NCBI RefSeq assembly: GCF_963924675.1
Contig: NC_089220.1
Location: forward strand, 56,616,639 to 56,680,638
Source: Phocoena phocoena
Taxonomy: Eukaryota > Chordata > Mammalia > Artiodactyla > Phocoenidae
Length of the DNA stretch: 64,000 bases
Reading direction: 5' to 3'
Part shown: positions 9,691 through 22,749 of the stretch, in pieces
Layout: every line of letters begins with the position of its first letter
How positions within the stretch are numbered: position 1 is the first letter of the stretch
Translations under genes and position numbers: made by a program
Notes under the pieces: model-generated
The model's input: the letters and a program-made list of their open reading frames with translations, nothing else
What the model was told of the DNA's origin: nothing
The model's database searches: none

Positions 9691-11343
9691 CTTATATTCC
9701 AAAATAAACTTTGGATTCTCTTGAGTTCTCAGTAGTATAGATGGCAAATTTATATAGAGAAATACAATTATTTTACATAAAAATCAGATCAATTATCTAT
9801 TTACTAAGTTTCTCTAAATCAATACAGATTATCTACAAAATGGATCAATCGCTAAACTTCTAAAATTTTCACTCTTAGGGGAAGTTTTTAATTTTTAAAA
9901 TCTCTCTATTGATATGGAGCACACATGAATACTTAGTTAGCACCTAGAGCATTTGTGTAATCTATAAAATACAGTTTAAATATTTACCAATTATTTAATA
10001 TGTGCTTGGCATTGCTTTTAGAGTTTTAACTACATTATTTCTATTATTGTGTATAGAAATCATATGAAGTAAATATTGTCATTTTAAAAATAGTAATAAT
10101 AGCTGGGTTTGAGCCCTTGCTTTATGTCAGGAACATCAAACATTATCTTTTAAAATCATCACCTATGATTATTAAAATAGGGATCAGACTAAAATAGGTA
10201 AATGTTAACTTAGTTTTGATAAATTCAGATTCAACCTTAAACGCACTCCTCAGATCCTGTTAAAAATGCTTCTTCTTGGTAGATGCTTTAGAGAATTTAT
10301 GACTGGTTCATATTAAGACTGAAAAAAAAAATCAGACACTTCTTCTAATTGATAAGAAACATAGAGGAAATTTTTTGAATGTTTTTATTCCCTGAGCACA
10401 TTGTTTGAATATTTGACAGATTATAGACTACATTTTATTATTTTGTCTCATAAAATTTACATTTTCTTATCTTCTCTCAAAAAATTTACAATGACAAAAT
10501 TACACTTGACTCTGCCAATATAAACATTTTTTCCCTCAGAATGAAGCAACTGAGGAATTATTTTCTTAAATGGAATAGTGGTATTCAGCTATTTTAAGTT
10601 TTAAGAAACAGAGACACATTCAGTCATCTAACTTACAGTGCCCTCTCTCCAAGATTACTTAGAGAAGTAAGATAGATAGAAATAAATACCCGGCCATGTC
10701 TCTTCCAAGGAGAAGCTTGTTCGGGTCACAGAAGTAATTCTAAAAGTCCATCAGCAATTCTAGGGGATCAACTGGGCCTTAAGTAATTGGTCTTTCAGAA
10801 ACAGTAAAATGATATTCCTGAATAATATTTTAGCTTCTGTCTCTATATCTATAGCTCCCAACTAACTGATTTTTTTCTTTTCATGTCTTTAAGAGTAAAA
10901 AGTCCCTGAAAGAGAATCTGATTGGTTTCCTCAATTATAGCTGCTTGTCTAAAACAGTGATGGCTCACACAGCATCTTCTAGATATATTTAGACATCCAT
11001 TCTTCCTCAACTAAGTGAAGGCACAATGGGAGGGTCTTAAGTTGACTTAATGCCTAGTCAGTAAGCAATGTGGCCATGGCAATAATAAAGCAGTTTCCTT
11101 GATAGGAATGGAGTTGCTTGTAGATACTTCACTTCATTCCAGCTCTGGTTTTTGCTGCTTTGATAGGTAAGAAATGTTTGATTTGGAGAAACAGTCACTC
11201 TTATTCATTGCTGGTAGGAATAAAAAATTGTACTTTTGGAAAGGAATTTGGCAATAGTAATGTGCAAAAATTATATATGATATGCAACTTTTGTGTAAGA
11301 AAGAGGAAGAAGTAAGGAAATATATAGTATTTGTGTCTTTTTA
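9691..11343. other. unassigned sequence with a weak MIR
   Basis: No gene was found. Apart from the MIR-like stretch at 9985-10095 the sequence is AT-rich and unassigned. Confidence 0.35.
9985..10095 (-). mobile_element. possible MIR fragment
   Basis: The order TTATTTAATATGTGCTTGGC, ACATTATTTC, ATATGAAGTAAATATTGTCA follows the antisense MIR pattern (size class, lowest-level abundance words, then the ATTATTATCCCCATTTT position), but it is heavily diverged. Confidence 0.45.
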
Positions 11344-11508
11344 ACATTTTTGGAAAGGAAGGGAGAGAGAGGAATGGTGGGGGGGGAGGAAAGGAAAAAA
11401 GGGAGGCAGGGAGGAAGGAAAAGGGAAAGAAAAGGGAAGAAAGAAAAAGGGAAGGAAGGAAAGCCAGAGAGAGAAGGAGAGAGAGAGAGAAGGAAATGAG
11501 GGAAGGAT
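11344..11508. repeat. purine tract, GGAA/GAGA-rich
   Basis: About 165 bp are almost entirely purine on the plus strand (GGAAGG, GGGAAAGAAAAGGG, then GAGAGAGAGA units). Such tracts can adopt triplex structure. The open frame on the opposite strand here is low-complexity Pro/Ser/Leu/Phe and is not a gene. Confidence 0.9.
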
Positions 11509-11734
11509 AAACCAAAAACTAATACTAATAATATTGTTAATCTACAGGGAGTAGGTAGAAATGATCCCAGCTCTCCAGAAGTGGTAGTTGGGGTTTTTTG
11601 GTCTTTTTGTATCTTTTGTCCAAAATTTTCTCCAACTGCACATGCACAGTTATTTTTAGTCCCATACAGTTTCTTTGTATTTTGTTGCTTGAGGAAACGT
11701 GTGTCCAGGGGCAAGCATTGCAGCAAAGGGTCTC

Positions 11735-12216
11735 AGGTCGCAGCCTGTCTCATCCTCACATGTTCTTTTCTATGTGTGTGCACATCCCTGGTGTCTCTCT
11801 GTGTGTCCAAATCTCTGCTTCTTTTTTTTTTTTTTTTTTTTTTTGCGGTACGCGGGCCTCTCACTGTTGTGGCCTCTCCCTTTGCGAAGCACAGGCTCCG
11901 GACGCGCAGACTCAGCGGCCATGGCTCACGGGCCCAGCCACTCCACGGCATGTGGGATCTTCCCAGACCGGGGCACGAACTCGTGTCCCCTGCATCGGCA
12001 GGCGGACTCTCAACCACTGCGCCACCAGGGAAGCTCAAAATCTCTGCTTCTTGTAAGGACACTAGTCAGGTTAATTAGGGCCCACTCTAACAGTGTCATT
12101 TTAACTAATCACTTCTTTAAAGACCCCGCTTCCAAATAATTGAGGCAGTGGGAATCAGGACTTTAACGTATGAAGGGTGATACCATTTGGAGGGGACACA
12201 ATTCAACCCATAATAG
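11735..12216 (-). mobile_element. MaLR (MLT1/MST-like) LTR, split by a SINE
   Basis: From the right, the minus strand reads TATGGGTTGAATTGTGTCCC, then the AATGAGGT/GGGCCC region, then the CCTTACAAGAAGCAGAG region, the layout of a mammalian MaLR LTR 5' portion. The left part (TCCTCACATG, GTGTCTCTCTGTGTGTCC) continues the same LTR across the SINE at 11824-12037. The outer left boundary is uncertain. Confidence 0.7.
11824..12037 (-). mobile_element. CHR-family SINE, short young type, inside the MaLR LTR
   Basis: Poly-T, GCGGTACGCGGGCCTCTCAC, reversed B box and reversed head are all present. The perfect 15-bp target-site duplication AAATCTCTGCTTCTT lies at 11809-11823 and 12038-12052. Removing the SINE and one copy restores the LTR sequence. 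Confidence 0.96.
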
Positions 12217-14640
12217 GACCCACATGCAATATAAACAATAACAAATGAATCACATAGTCACAGTGACCGGGGTGGGGAAGAAAAGCACTACCAATCTGGG
12301 AAAAAGTAACATGGGAAAAGCAGTATTTTGGTTATATACTCTACGGTTAAAGACAGTAGAAAATACTGTACACAAATATTGAACTCTAGTGTGTAGTTTG
12401 TGTTCCATAGAAGTATGTGTTAGACATTCCAAAATTATTTTATAAATCTTCAAGGATTATAAATTTTCCAAAAGTAAGTAGATATATTGAGGTAATGAGA
12501 GCCAAGTCTCTCACTTTCAGAGAAGGGAGTTACAAACAGAGAAGGTTAGAATAAATTCTGCAGAGCTGGATTGTAATTTGAAGTATCAGTTTAACTTGTG
12601 GAGAGAGAGAGAGTGATACAGAAATAGAAATAAATGTGTTTGTATAAATGCATATTTAAAAAAATTCTAACTAGCATCAAGCTACCCATATGGCTTGAAG
12701 GTAAAAAGAATTCCACATTTTTGGAAGTGGAGGAAATGTATTCACCATCAAAGAAAAAGTAGGAGCCAAAACTGAGCTAGAAATTGGTTAGTTAGCCTCT
12801 AAGTGGAATGAAGACTGTAGGGTTATAATGAGAATATACCCAGAAATTTACCTTGAAACAGATCTTTGAAGCCATAAGTATCAATCCATTAGGTTTGAAA
12901 TCTCTGTGGTAGATATCCAGAAAAAATAATACTTTTTAAATAAAAAATAATAAATGGAAAGTTGTCTTATATCTGAAAATGGATTTTTATTGTGATGATT
13001 AACATCAATGATCCAGTATAATCTTCAAAAGCAAGAAAAATATAGTGATTACAAAGTGATGTCTGCTAATTGTTATCAATTTAGAGGGAATATAAATCTC
13101 AGTTTGAAAGTGTAAGTATGCCAGTGATGAAACTTCAGTTCGTAAGCCTTTCAAAGTCCCTCATTTGACAAAATTAAATACATTTAAAAACTTAATTCAA
13201 CAAAATTTTAAATCTCACTCCTGTTTTTCTTTACTTGACATCTATGTTCTAAGGAGGTTATGCAGTGCCAAGTTTTCTAAGATGCGGGATAGGGCTGGGC
13301 ATCTTGTCTTCAGTTCTTGGTGCACCAAAGTTAATTCACTATTTTTCCTTATGCATGTAACACTTCAGAAAGACCCAAATAAGTTCCCACCCGTACTCCA
13401 GTTATTAAAAGCACAAAGCCCAAAATACAGATTGGAATACATAGTGTTAGAACCCTCTGGACCAAAATCAGGCCACTGATCACAGAAAATCCCATTTCAG
13501 CAGCAATCAAATAGGCCACAGCTCTACAAACTCTCAGAATTTTCTATCCCTTTCCTAATTTCCTGTTAAATATTGTACTTGTATGAATTACTAACCATTT
13601 TTGAGGGACTTGATTGATGTGGTCGTTTACCCATGAAGAGGATAGAATAGGTGGTGTTGCAAGATTAGTAGCTGAATCAGGGAGACATCACTTTGATAAA
13701 AAAAAATACCCCAACTTCAGGGAAGGGGGTTAGGATAAGTAGATCTTTGAAGGACTAAAATAAATACTGAACTATAAGTAGAGCAAGTGGTTCTCTTCTG
13801 GGAGAATGAGAAGGAGAATCATCTGGATAGAAAGAAAATGAAGTGTTTCAAAGAAGTATTTGGAGGTAACTTTACAGCCTGATAGGAATGTATTGGATTG
13901 ATACCTTTCATCATTTTTATCCCAGTTAACACTTCCATGGTGATACCATATCCTCTGCATGTGTTTTTCCTTCTTATCATAACCCTTTTATATAAAGGCT
14001 GATGTGTTTATATTATTGTTATGGAAATTCAGATTAGAGACATTTTTCATTTCACTTTGTTAACATGCATGAATTTTAAAATAGCTGTTGTTTAACTGAT
14101 GATCATAATGTGAACTGATATTAATCAGCAGAGGTTATGGCACTTATGTCTGGGTGCTAAACAGACTGACACTTGTGAGTTATCTGGCGTGAAACAATTA
14201 TTTTCTCAGAGGATCTTACCATTGCTGAACATGTACCAGCTCTGCCCAAGGTAAACATATGATAGTGCTATTTATTTATTCCAGCTGATGTTCTGGCTGT
14301 TAACATAATAAGAAAAAACATAACTATATACAGTCATTTACAGCTTTGTTACAGATTTTTTTTCACTTTTTGGAAAAAATTTTTAATCATTTTTAGTTTC
14401 CTTAAATACTTACTAATAGACATTTCATTTCTCTACATGAGCTGCAAAACCCAGCATGCGTTCGCCTCTCACTGAAGAATACCTAACAAACTCCAGTATC
14501 TGCAAAAGTCATTTGCCAAGTTGCCTCCTATTTTTCTCCAGTCGGTACTTTCCTTAGCTTTTGCATCATTCTGGTTTGTGGAAATGTATCTGATACCTAA
14601 ACTTTATGATACATGCACCAAAAAGGCTTTGTTTCTCTAA
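12217..14640. other. unassigned sequence
   Basis: About 2.4 kb without a recognisable gene or repeat. One plus-strand open frame of 104 codons (13165-13479) has no domain I recognise and no splice or codon signal I would trust. A GA run of seven units is at 12601-12614. Confidence 0.35.
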
Positions 14641-14999
14641 TTCATTCTTTTATTTTTAATTTAATTTTTATTTTATATTGGGGTATAGTTGCTTTACAAT
14701 GTTGTGTTAGTTTCAGGTGTACAGCAAACTGGTTAATTATACATATACCCATTCTTTTTTGGATTCTTTTCCCATATAGGTTATTATAGAATATTGAGAA
14801 GTGTTTCCTGTGCTATACAATAGGTCTTTGTTGATTATCTATTTTTATATATTCAATAGTAGTGTGTATATGTTAATACAAACCTCCTAATTTATCCCTG
14901 CCTCCCACATTTCCCCATTGGTAACCATGTTTGTTTTTGAAGTCTGTTTCTGTTTTGTAAATAAGTTCATTTGTATCATCTTTTTAGATTCCACATATA

Positions 15000-17900
15000 A
15001 GTGATATCATATGATATTTGTCCTTCTCTGACTGACTGACTTCACTTAGTATGATAATCTCTAGGCCATTCACGTTGCTGCAAATGGCATTATTTTGTTC
15101 TTTTTTATGGCTGAGTAAAATCCCCTTGTATATATGTACCGAATTTTCTTTATCCATTCCTCTGTTGATGGACATTTAGGTTGCTTTCATGTCTTGGCTA
15201 TTGTAAATAGTGCTGCAATGAATATTACAGTGCATGTATCTTTTTGAATTATGGTTTTCTTTGGTTATATACCAGGAATGGGATTGCTGGTAATAATTTT
15301 ATATGGTAGTTTTATTTTTAGTTTTTTAAGGAACCTCCATACTGTTCTCCATAGTGGTTGTATCAATTTACATTCCCACGAACAGTGTAGGAGAGAGTCC
15401 TTTTCTCCACACCCTCTCCAGCATTTATTGTTTGTAGATTTTTTGATGATGTCCATTCTGACTGGTGTGAGGTAATACCTCGTTGTAGTTTTGATTTGTA
15501 TTTCTCTAATAATTAGTGAGGTAGAGCATCTTTTCATCTGCTTTTTGGCCATTTGTATGTCTTCTTTGGAGAAATGTCTATTTAAGTTTTCTGCCCATTT
15601 TTTGATTGGGTTGTTTGATTTTTGGATATTGAGCTGCATGGCCTGTTTGTAAGTTTTGGAGATAAATCCCTTGTTGGTCACATTGTTTGCAAGTATTTTC
15701 TCCCATTCTGTAGATGGTTTATTTGTTTTGTTTATGGTTTCCTTTGCTCTGCAAAAGCTTTTAAGTTTAATTAGGGCCCATTTGTTTATTTTTGGTTTTA
15801 TTTTCGTTACTCTAGGAGGTGGATCAAAAAAGATACTGCTGTGGGCTTCCCTGGTGGCGCAGTGGTTGAGAGTCTGCCTGCCGATGCAGGGGACACGGGT
15901 TCGTGCCCCAGTCTGGGAAGATCCCACATGCCATGGAGCGGCTAGGCCCATGAACCATGGCCACTGAGCCTGCATGTCTGGAGCCTGTGCTCCGCAATGG
16001 GAGAGGCCCGTGTAATGCAAAAAAAAAAAAAAAAAAAAAAAGATACTGCTGTGATTTATGTCTTAGAGAGTGTTCTGCCTACGTTTTCCTCTAAGAGTTT
16101 TATAGTATCCAGTCTTACAGTTAGGTCTTTAATCCATTTTGAGCTTATTTTTGTGTATGGTGTTAGACAGTGCTCTAATTTCATTCTTTTACATGTAGCT
16201 GTCCAGTTTTCCCAGCACCATCTGTTGAAGAGACTGTCTTTTCTCCATTGTGTATTCTTAACTCCTTTGTTGTAGATTAACTGACCACAGGTGCCTGGGT
16301 TTATTTCTGGGCTTTCTATCCTGTTCCATTGATCTATACTTCTGTTTTTGTTCCAGTACTCTACTGTTTTGATTACTGTAGCTTTGTAGTATAGTTTGAA
16401 GTCAGGGAACCTGATTCTTCCAACTTCATTTTTCTTTCTCAGGTTTGGTTTGACTATTCAGGGTCTTTTGTGTTTCCATACAAATTAAAATTTTTTTAAT
16501 TCTAGTTCTTTGAAAAATGCCATTGGCAATTTGATAGAGATTGCATTGAATCTGTATATTTGCTTGGGTAGTATAGTCATTTTTACAATATTGATTCTTC
16601 CAATCCTAGTACATGATATATCTTTCCATCTGTTTGTGTCATCTTTGATTTCTTTCATCAGGATCTTATAGTTTTCAGAGTAAAGGTCTTTTGCCTCCTT
16701 AGGTAGATTTATTCCTAAGTATTTTATTCTTCTTGATGTGATAGTAAATGAGATTGTTTCCTTATTAATTAATGGGTTAATTTCCTTATAATTTCTCTTT
16801 CTGATCTTTCTTTTTTAGTGTATAGAAATGCAAGAGATTTCCGTGTATTAACTTTGCATTCTGCAACTTTACTGAATTCATTGATGAGCTCTACTAGGTT
16901 TCTGGAAGCATCTTTAGGATTTTCTATGTATAGTATCACATCACTGCAAACAGCGACAGTTTTACTTCTTCTTTACTAATTTGGGTGCCTTTTATTTCTT
17001 TTTCTTCTCTGATTGCCACGGCTAGAACTTACAAAACTATGTTGAATAAAAGTGGTGAGAGTGGACATCCTTCCTTTGTTCCTGATTCTAGAGGAAATGC
17101 TTTCAGCTTTCCACCATTGAGTATGATATTAGCTGTAGTTTTGTCATATATGGCCTTTATTATGTTGAGGTAAGTTCCTTCTGTGCCTACTCTATGGAGA
17201 GTTTTTATCATAAATGGGTGTTGAATTTTGTCAAAAGCTTTCTCTGCATCTATGAGATGATCATATGGATTTTATTCTTCAGTTGGTTAATGTGGTGTAC
17301 TGCACTGATTGATTTGCAGATATTGAAAAATCCTTGCATCCCTGGGATAAATTCCACTTGATCATGATGTATCATCCTTTTAATATACTGTTGGATTTGG
17401 CTTGCTAGTATTTCATTGAGGATTTTTGTGTTTATATTCATCAGTGATATTGGCCCTGTATATTTCTTTTTTTGTGATATCTTTGTCTAGTTTTGATATC
17501 AGGGTGATGGCGGCCTCATAGAATGAGTTTGGAAGTGTTCCTCCCTCTGCAATTTTTTGGAAGAGTTTCAGAAGTATAGGTGTTAACTCTTCTCTAAATA
17601 TTTGATAGAATTCACCTGTGAAGCCATCTGGTCCTGGATTTTTGTTTGTTGGAAGATTTTTAAACACAGTTTCAGTTTCATTACTTGTGATTGGTCTGTT
17701 CATATTTTCTATTTCTTCCTGGTTCAGTCTTGGAAGGTTGTACATTTCTAGGAATTTGTTCATTTCTTCTAGGTTGTCCATTTTATTGGTATATCATTGT
17801 TTATAGTAGTCTATTATGATCCTTTGTATTTCTGTGGTGTCAGTGGTAACTTCTCCTTTTTCATTTCTAATTTTATTGATTTGAGCCCTTTACCTTTTTT

Positions 17901-18119
17901 TTTTTTTTTGATGAGTCTGGCTAAAGGTTTATCAATTTTGTTTATCTTTTCAAAGAACCAGCTTTTAGTTTCATTGATCTTTTCTACTGTTTTCTTTGTC
18001 CCTATTTCATTTACTTCTGCTGTGATCTTTATGATTTCTTTCCTTCTCTGGGTTTTGTTTGTTCTTATTTCTCTGGTTGCTTTAGATGTAAGGTTAGGTT
18101 GTTTACTTAAGATTTTTCT
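15000..18119 (-). pseudogene. L1 ORF2p remnant (reverse transcriptase, C-terminal region)
   Basis: Broken frames on the minus strand carry ORF2 landmarks in order from the right: [17 protein letters not shown] (RT fingers, near 17640), an HHINQLKNK stretch (near 17280), [17 protein letters not shown] (near 17040), and a C-terminal block with [20 protein letters not shown], the Cys-rich region (near 15400). The catalytic FADD position at about 16935-16950 reads TTTGCAGTGATGTGATA, one base short, so the motif is frameshifted. The SINE at 15844-16035 also interrupts the frame. The endonuclease domain is absent. It cannot encode active protein. Confidence 0.85.
15844..16035 (+). mobile_element. 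CHR-family SINE, short young type, inside L1 ORF2
   Basis: Head GGGCTTCCCTGGTGGCGCAG to AGGCCCGTGTAATGC and poly-A. The perfect 18-bp target-site duplication AAAAAAGATACTGCTGTG lies at 15826-15843 and 16036-16053 and consists of L1 ORF2 sequence, so the SINE postdates the L1. Confidence 0.97.
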
Positions 18120-18131
18120 CTCATGCTTTTA

Positions 18132-21100
18132 AAAATATATGTTATTAAGTAAACTGATGATTCAACTAAAACAGAGAGTCGGAGTTTTCTGTTCATTAGC
18201 ATCTCGAAATGAGCCATCAGCAGTTTTCTAAAAGTTGAAACATTCACAATTTTTGATGTGTGATTTGATAAGGGACATATTGATGTGTTAAAAGTTAATG
18301 CAGCTTCCAATGGTGCCAAATTTATGCCAAGGGAGTATCTAATGCACAAGGAGAATCTGACTCAACAATCTCATATTTAAGGTCAGTAGATTAAGCTTTA
18401 TTGGAATTTTAGGAAGGAAGCAAACAAAAAAAATCACATAGGTTGGCAAAGTCATGCTTCCTGATCCCCAAGTGTTTAAATTGGGAACCAGGGACAAAAG
18501 TGCACTGTAGGTGGAGAAGTGCTGACAGAGAGACAATCTTTAACAAAGGTTAAATAAAGATTAAGCTCAGAGCAGAAACAAGAGCCCTAGAGACTTTGGG
18601 TAGGCAAGATGCCCAGATGTTCTTCCTATCATTTCAGCCTGGCATGTGAGCAAAGGTGTAGAAGGTCAAGTGGGTAGGTGGCTGATTGTTGAAGATGATG
18701 GCAGGGTCATCAGTTATTCTTGTAGTGTCTGAGAATAGAACTGCACTGCTAGCTAGTTAATTAATGATTTCCTCCACATAATTAAAAGTCTTTTGAAATT
18801 TTATTCTTAGACTCATCTGATCCCAATAATGATCCTTCAGTCGTCCTAACCTTATACAATAATATTAGCTACCTTCAAAGCAAAACAGTGTGGTTTTCAC
18901 AAAGAATTACATGAAAAGCTAATTTCATGATTTCATGTGTATATGTAATTTGGCAATATGGCTACTATTACATTGTATTTGTACAATGGTCTAAGAATAT
19001 AATGAATGGGAAATATCCTGAATGGTCTTCTTGTGATCAATGAAGCAAGGATTCTAAGACTTTTCCTTATGAGCAATTCTTACTGTCCCACATATAAGAT
19101 TACCAAAGCATAAAGATCCAGACATGTCTACCTTCTGGCTTTGTTTCATTCCCTGATGATTTTAGGTTTCCTACTTATCAGAAGAGTCATGGTAGAGTAG
19201 GAAATAATATGAGTTCTTAAACGTATGTAATATTTTGTAGTCTGTGTTTTTTCCTTGTTAAGTTACCCTCAGGAACAATCATAAACTTGGTTGATAACCA
19301 AATGGGTAATTAGCACTACTTCATTTTCATTGTGGGCTCTCCAAATTCATAAGTTACTTCAAAATATCATGTCAACTCAGAATCTCCAGAAAAAAGAAGT
19401 GTCGAAATCCAACAATTCTGGAATCTCACACAAAAATTTTTAATTCAAAATTATCACGGGCTATAGTAAAGATAATAGCTACTGCCTCTTCAAGCATACA
19501 TTTTTATAAATGATGCTTCCCCACCTATGGTTGCTCCTAAGGGGTGGACCTGGGTCACAATTTGAACAGCTGACCTTGCCTCCTCTCCTACATATGATAT
19601 AACCAGTGATGTACACCAAACTCAAGTTGATTTAGTCAAATGCTCTTTTGTGAGAACTTCGAATTGGGACATTTAAAAAATGTGTCAGCTGCAAGGGAAG
19701 CCCAGTCGCAATTCATTGGGGTGATAAATGGAGCCATGACAATTCAAAACTATCCTCAAGCTGAGGTTAGACAGTAGTGGAAACTAAAACCTGGTCCACA
19801 TGTTACAGAAGAGCAAATCTGCAGAGATGCTGATAATAGAGATCGTGGACAGAGGAAACACACAAACACCCCCCACAAACACACAAAGGGAATAAGGGTG
19901 GAAGGGAGGGAAGATGAGAGGAAGGGAGAGAGAGAGAGAAAGAGAAAGAGAAAGAAGGAAGAGAGGGAGAGAACCTAAAGAATCATAGAAGGATGAGTGA
20001 CAAAGAGAGTCAGAAACTGAGAATGTAGTTTTAAAGGCAGAGAGAATCCGGAATGTGAGAGAACAGAGGGAAGTAAAAAGAGAGAAAGAGAAAACACATG
20101 ATGAGTGATATTCCCATTTCACTGAAAAACAGTGGCTTCAATTGTATTCCATGGTATTTCTTGTACTCCTCCTTTGAAGTATCAACCTCTGTTTTAACTT
20201 AAGGTTTAACCTCCTGGCAAAATCCCCCAAACTTCCAGACTTCTGAGACCCCTCTTTCCCTCGTTATCAAAACATACAACCCCCATGAGTGCAATAATGT
20301 CAAGAACTTCTATCCCATATGCCAAGCGGAACCCTGTGAAAATTCCAGTGATTTCAAGATCTTGGAGAGGTTACATTTTTCTCATGAGCTTTTGCTCCAT
20401 TTCTGCTAAATTCTTGATTTCACCTAACCTCTGACTTCTTCAACCTTTTTTTCAACACATGTTACTACAAGCATGAAATATGGCTTCTTTTTTTGTTTTT
20501 TCAATTTAACCAGGATAATCTCACAAAAGGTAGTACTGTTAAGCATCAGCCATTGACAATTCATAGGAAATAATTAGAGATTATGGCATAAACCGGTGTA
20601 GGCTACATTGTACAAGTGAAAGAGCCTGGTCCTACAACAAACAGATTATTCCCTACAGTAATAGGGGATGGCTATTTTCCTTACAGTAATTTTCACTGCT
20701 TAGATTTCCTCTTTAACAGCCACACCTGCCAATTTGTCACCATAATTATGAGTTTTCTTTTTCCACTAAGACTACAGGACCCTTCTCCCTCATTTCCCCT
20801 AGTCTATGTTTTTTCATTATCTGGGCTATTTCCAGAAAACTTCAATTTTTCCCATTTTATTTTGCAGAACAAGAAATTTGAATAACTGGTACTAAGTGCA
20901 ACTGAAATTTTCCTTTACTAACATATCTGTAAGGGCAGTTTTTTCAGCACCCATTATTTTTTTCTGACCCTTAATTCCTCCAGAGTTTTAATCTCTTTGC
21001 TCTGAGTGCTGTCAATCCCAAAGCCCCCTTCAGAGATTTTCCCAGCAAGACTACAGGCACAATATAACTATAACTTCAGTTAGCCAGTGTTGAGACCTCA

Positions 21101-22673
21101 GAATTCCTAAGGAAGGGATATAACTTGCTAGAGTCACAAAAATAATAATTTGGGGGAATACATCTATCTGTTTATCTACTTATCTATCTAGATGGATAGC
21201 AGCACAATAATAGAAATATACATATATTTTCCTTTATAGATATTTAGAAAAAATAAAATTGACTTATTGAGGATATTTACATGAATAGCTGTAGAGTTAG
21301 TCAAGAGACAGTGGTTCTTATTTTGGTCCTGCATATTGTTACCAATGAGAATGAACATTGACAGAAAAGTGTCCATAATATTTTACTTGATCTCTCCCTG
21401 ACTTCGTTATGCTTATAAATTCATTACAGCAGCTCGGCCTACATTATTTTATTTGTATCAAAAATGAACAAATCTTTTAATTGCAACCATAAGTAGACTT
21501 CGTATAGTTATGTAATAATTACTTGATAATTGTATATGTTAGAAATTCTAGGAAAATTATGCTCAAAATTACCAGGACACTTAAGAAAGCACTTATCTTA
21601 AAATTGCTTGCTTTATGCAAAAATAGGAGGTGTCTGATCTTTCAGAGTAAATTGGTGTACAGAGGTGGGGCCTTGAGTTTAAATCCTTTCAGTCATCTCT
21701 CTGTGATGTCAAGAACCTTGTTCATGGCATCTTGAGTCAGGGGATAGTTCCTTTTTTAAAATTTTTTCTCTAGCTTGCACTTAGTAATATTTGATACATA
21801 AAGCTGCAAGCAAGAATGTTTGACTTGGCAAAATATGCCATTTGAAAAAAATTTATGTAAACTCAAATGAAAAACTGGTATCAAAATTAACACTGACTGC
21901 TGACAGTAGTGCCACGTTTTCATTTTCAGACCAACACTTTTTTCTTTGTACTTTCAGGTGCACATATATTTTATAGTTAATGATTTTTATTTTGCTCACA
22001 GCTTCTCAGAATAAACACTTAAATTATCATAATAAGTGTTCTGCATGGATCCCTTAGATACAGAGATTATTTCAAATCAAAATCTAAATTTTAAGGTTTT
22101 GCTTTCACATAAAAATGTTATATAAGATATTTTTATGACCTCACTATCCATTATTAACTTTTATGCTATTTAGCTGACAGTTGTATTGACCTTGGCAGGC
22201 TGGCTGGCTTGTTATCTGTCATCTATCTATCTTGCTTTTCCTCAACACTTCTTATGATTCTGTTAATCTAACCCCCAATTCTGAGCATTCCACAGATTTT
22301 TTACTCTTTCTCTGCACTCCTCAACCCACTGAACTCATTTGGTTAAAGGTCTTTTTATCAGGATATGTTTGACTCCATTTTTGAACATTTCCAAAAACCA
22401 CAAATACTCCAAATCACATATTTATATTTCCCCCCATTAAACAATAAAACACATCTTACACTTAATGAGACTGTAAATAAAAATTAAGATAAAACTTTCA
22501 GAGGTTGAAAGATTCTAAATGTACTCAACAGTGGGCATTGTAGAATGACTGTGGTACTATTGACTGTAGTTAATATTAACATTAATATTAAATGTTGTAT
22601 CTAGAAACCTGAAAATAAGATAAAAAATATAGAACAATCAGTAGTTTTGAGTGACTGTCATGATAAAACTTAC
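18132..22673. other. unassigned, mostly unique-looking sequence
   Basis: About 4.5 kb with no supported gene. A purine tract is listed separately at 19900-19972. At 19530-19740 words such as GGGTGGACCTGGGTCACAAT and GAATTGGGACA suggest an old dispersed repeat I cannot name. Short TATC runs occur near 21163-21195. Open frames up to about 112 codons are low complexity or featureless. Confidence 0.35.
19900..19972. repeat. purine (GGAA/GAGA) tract
   Basis: GGAAGGGAGGG followed by GAGAGAGAGA and GAAAGAGAAAGAGAAAG, all purine on the plus strand. Confidence 0.88.
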
Positions 22674-22749
22674 CAGCCATAGAACACAGGTGATTTCACC
22701 CAGGTGGCATAGTCTTCCTTCACTTGACTTTCTGGCTCATCAGACATAC
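22674..22749 (-). other. possible internal coding exon, 76 nt
   Basis: On the minus strand a segment is preceded by CATCCCTTACAG (acceptor) and followed by GTAAGTTT (a consensus donor). Only one of the three frames is open, giving MSDEPESQVKEDYATWVKSPVFYGW minus its final residues if limited to 20: MSDEPESQVKEDYATWVKSP. Entry phase would be 2 nt and exit phase 2 nt. No repeat covers it. The pyrimidine tract is short and I do not recognise the peptide, so this could be chance. Confidence 0.3.

Larger units (their letters stand above)
14653..18119 (-). mobile_element. 5'-truncated L1: 3' UTR and most of ORF2
   Basis: The left end is the inverted 3' end (TATTGGGGTATAGTTGCTTT, AGTTTCAGGTGTACAGCAAA). 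ORF2 follows rightwards up to about 18119, where it is truncated upstream of the RT domain. Possible imperfect target-site duplication: TTCATTCTTTTA at 14641-14652 and CTCATGCTTTTA at 18120-18131 (10 of 12 match). A SINE sits at 15844-16035. Net length is about 3.25 kb, roughly half of an intact L1. Confidence 0.9.

Noticed and set aside
11271..11726. 151-codon Pro/Ser/Leu/Phe-rich open frame
   Set aside because: It reads through the purine tract on the opposite strand; low-complexity composition explains its length.
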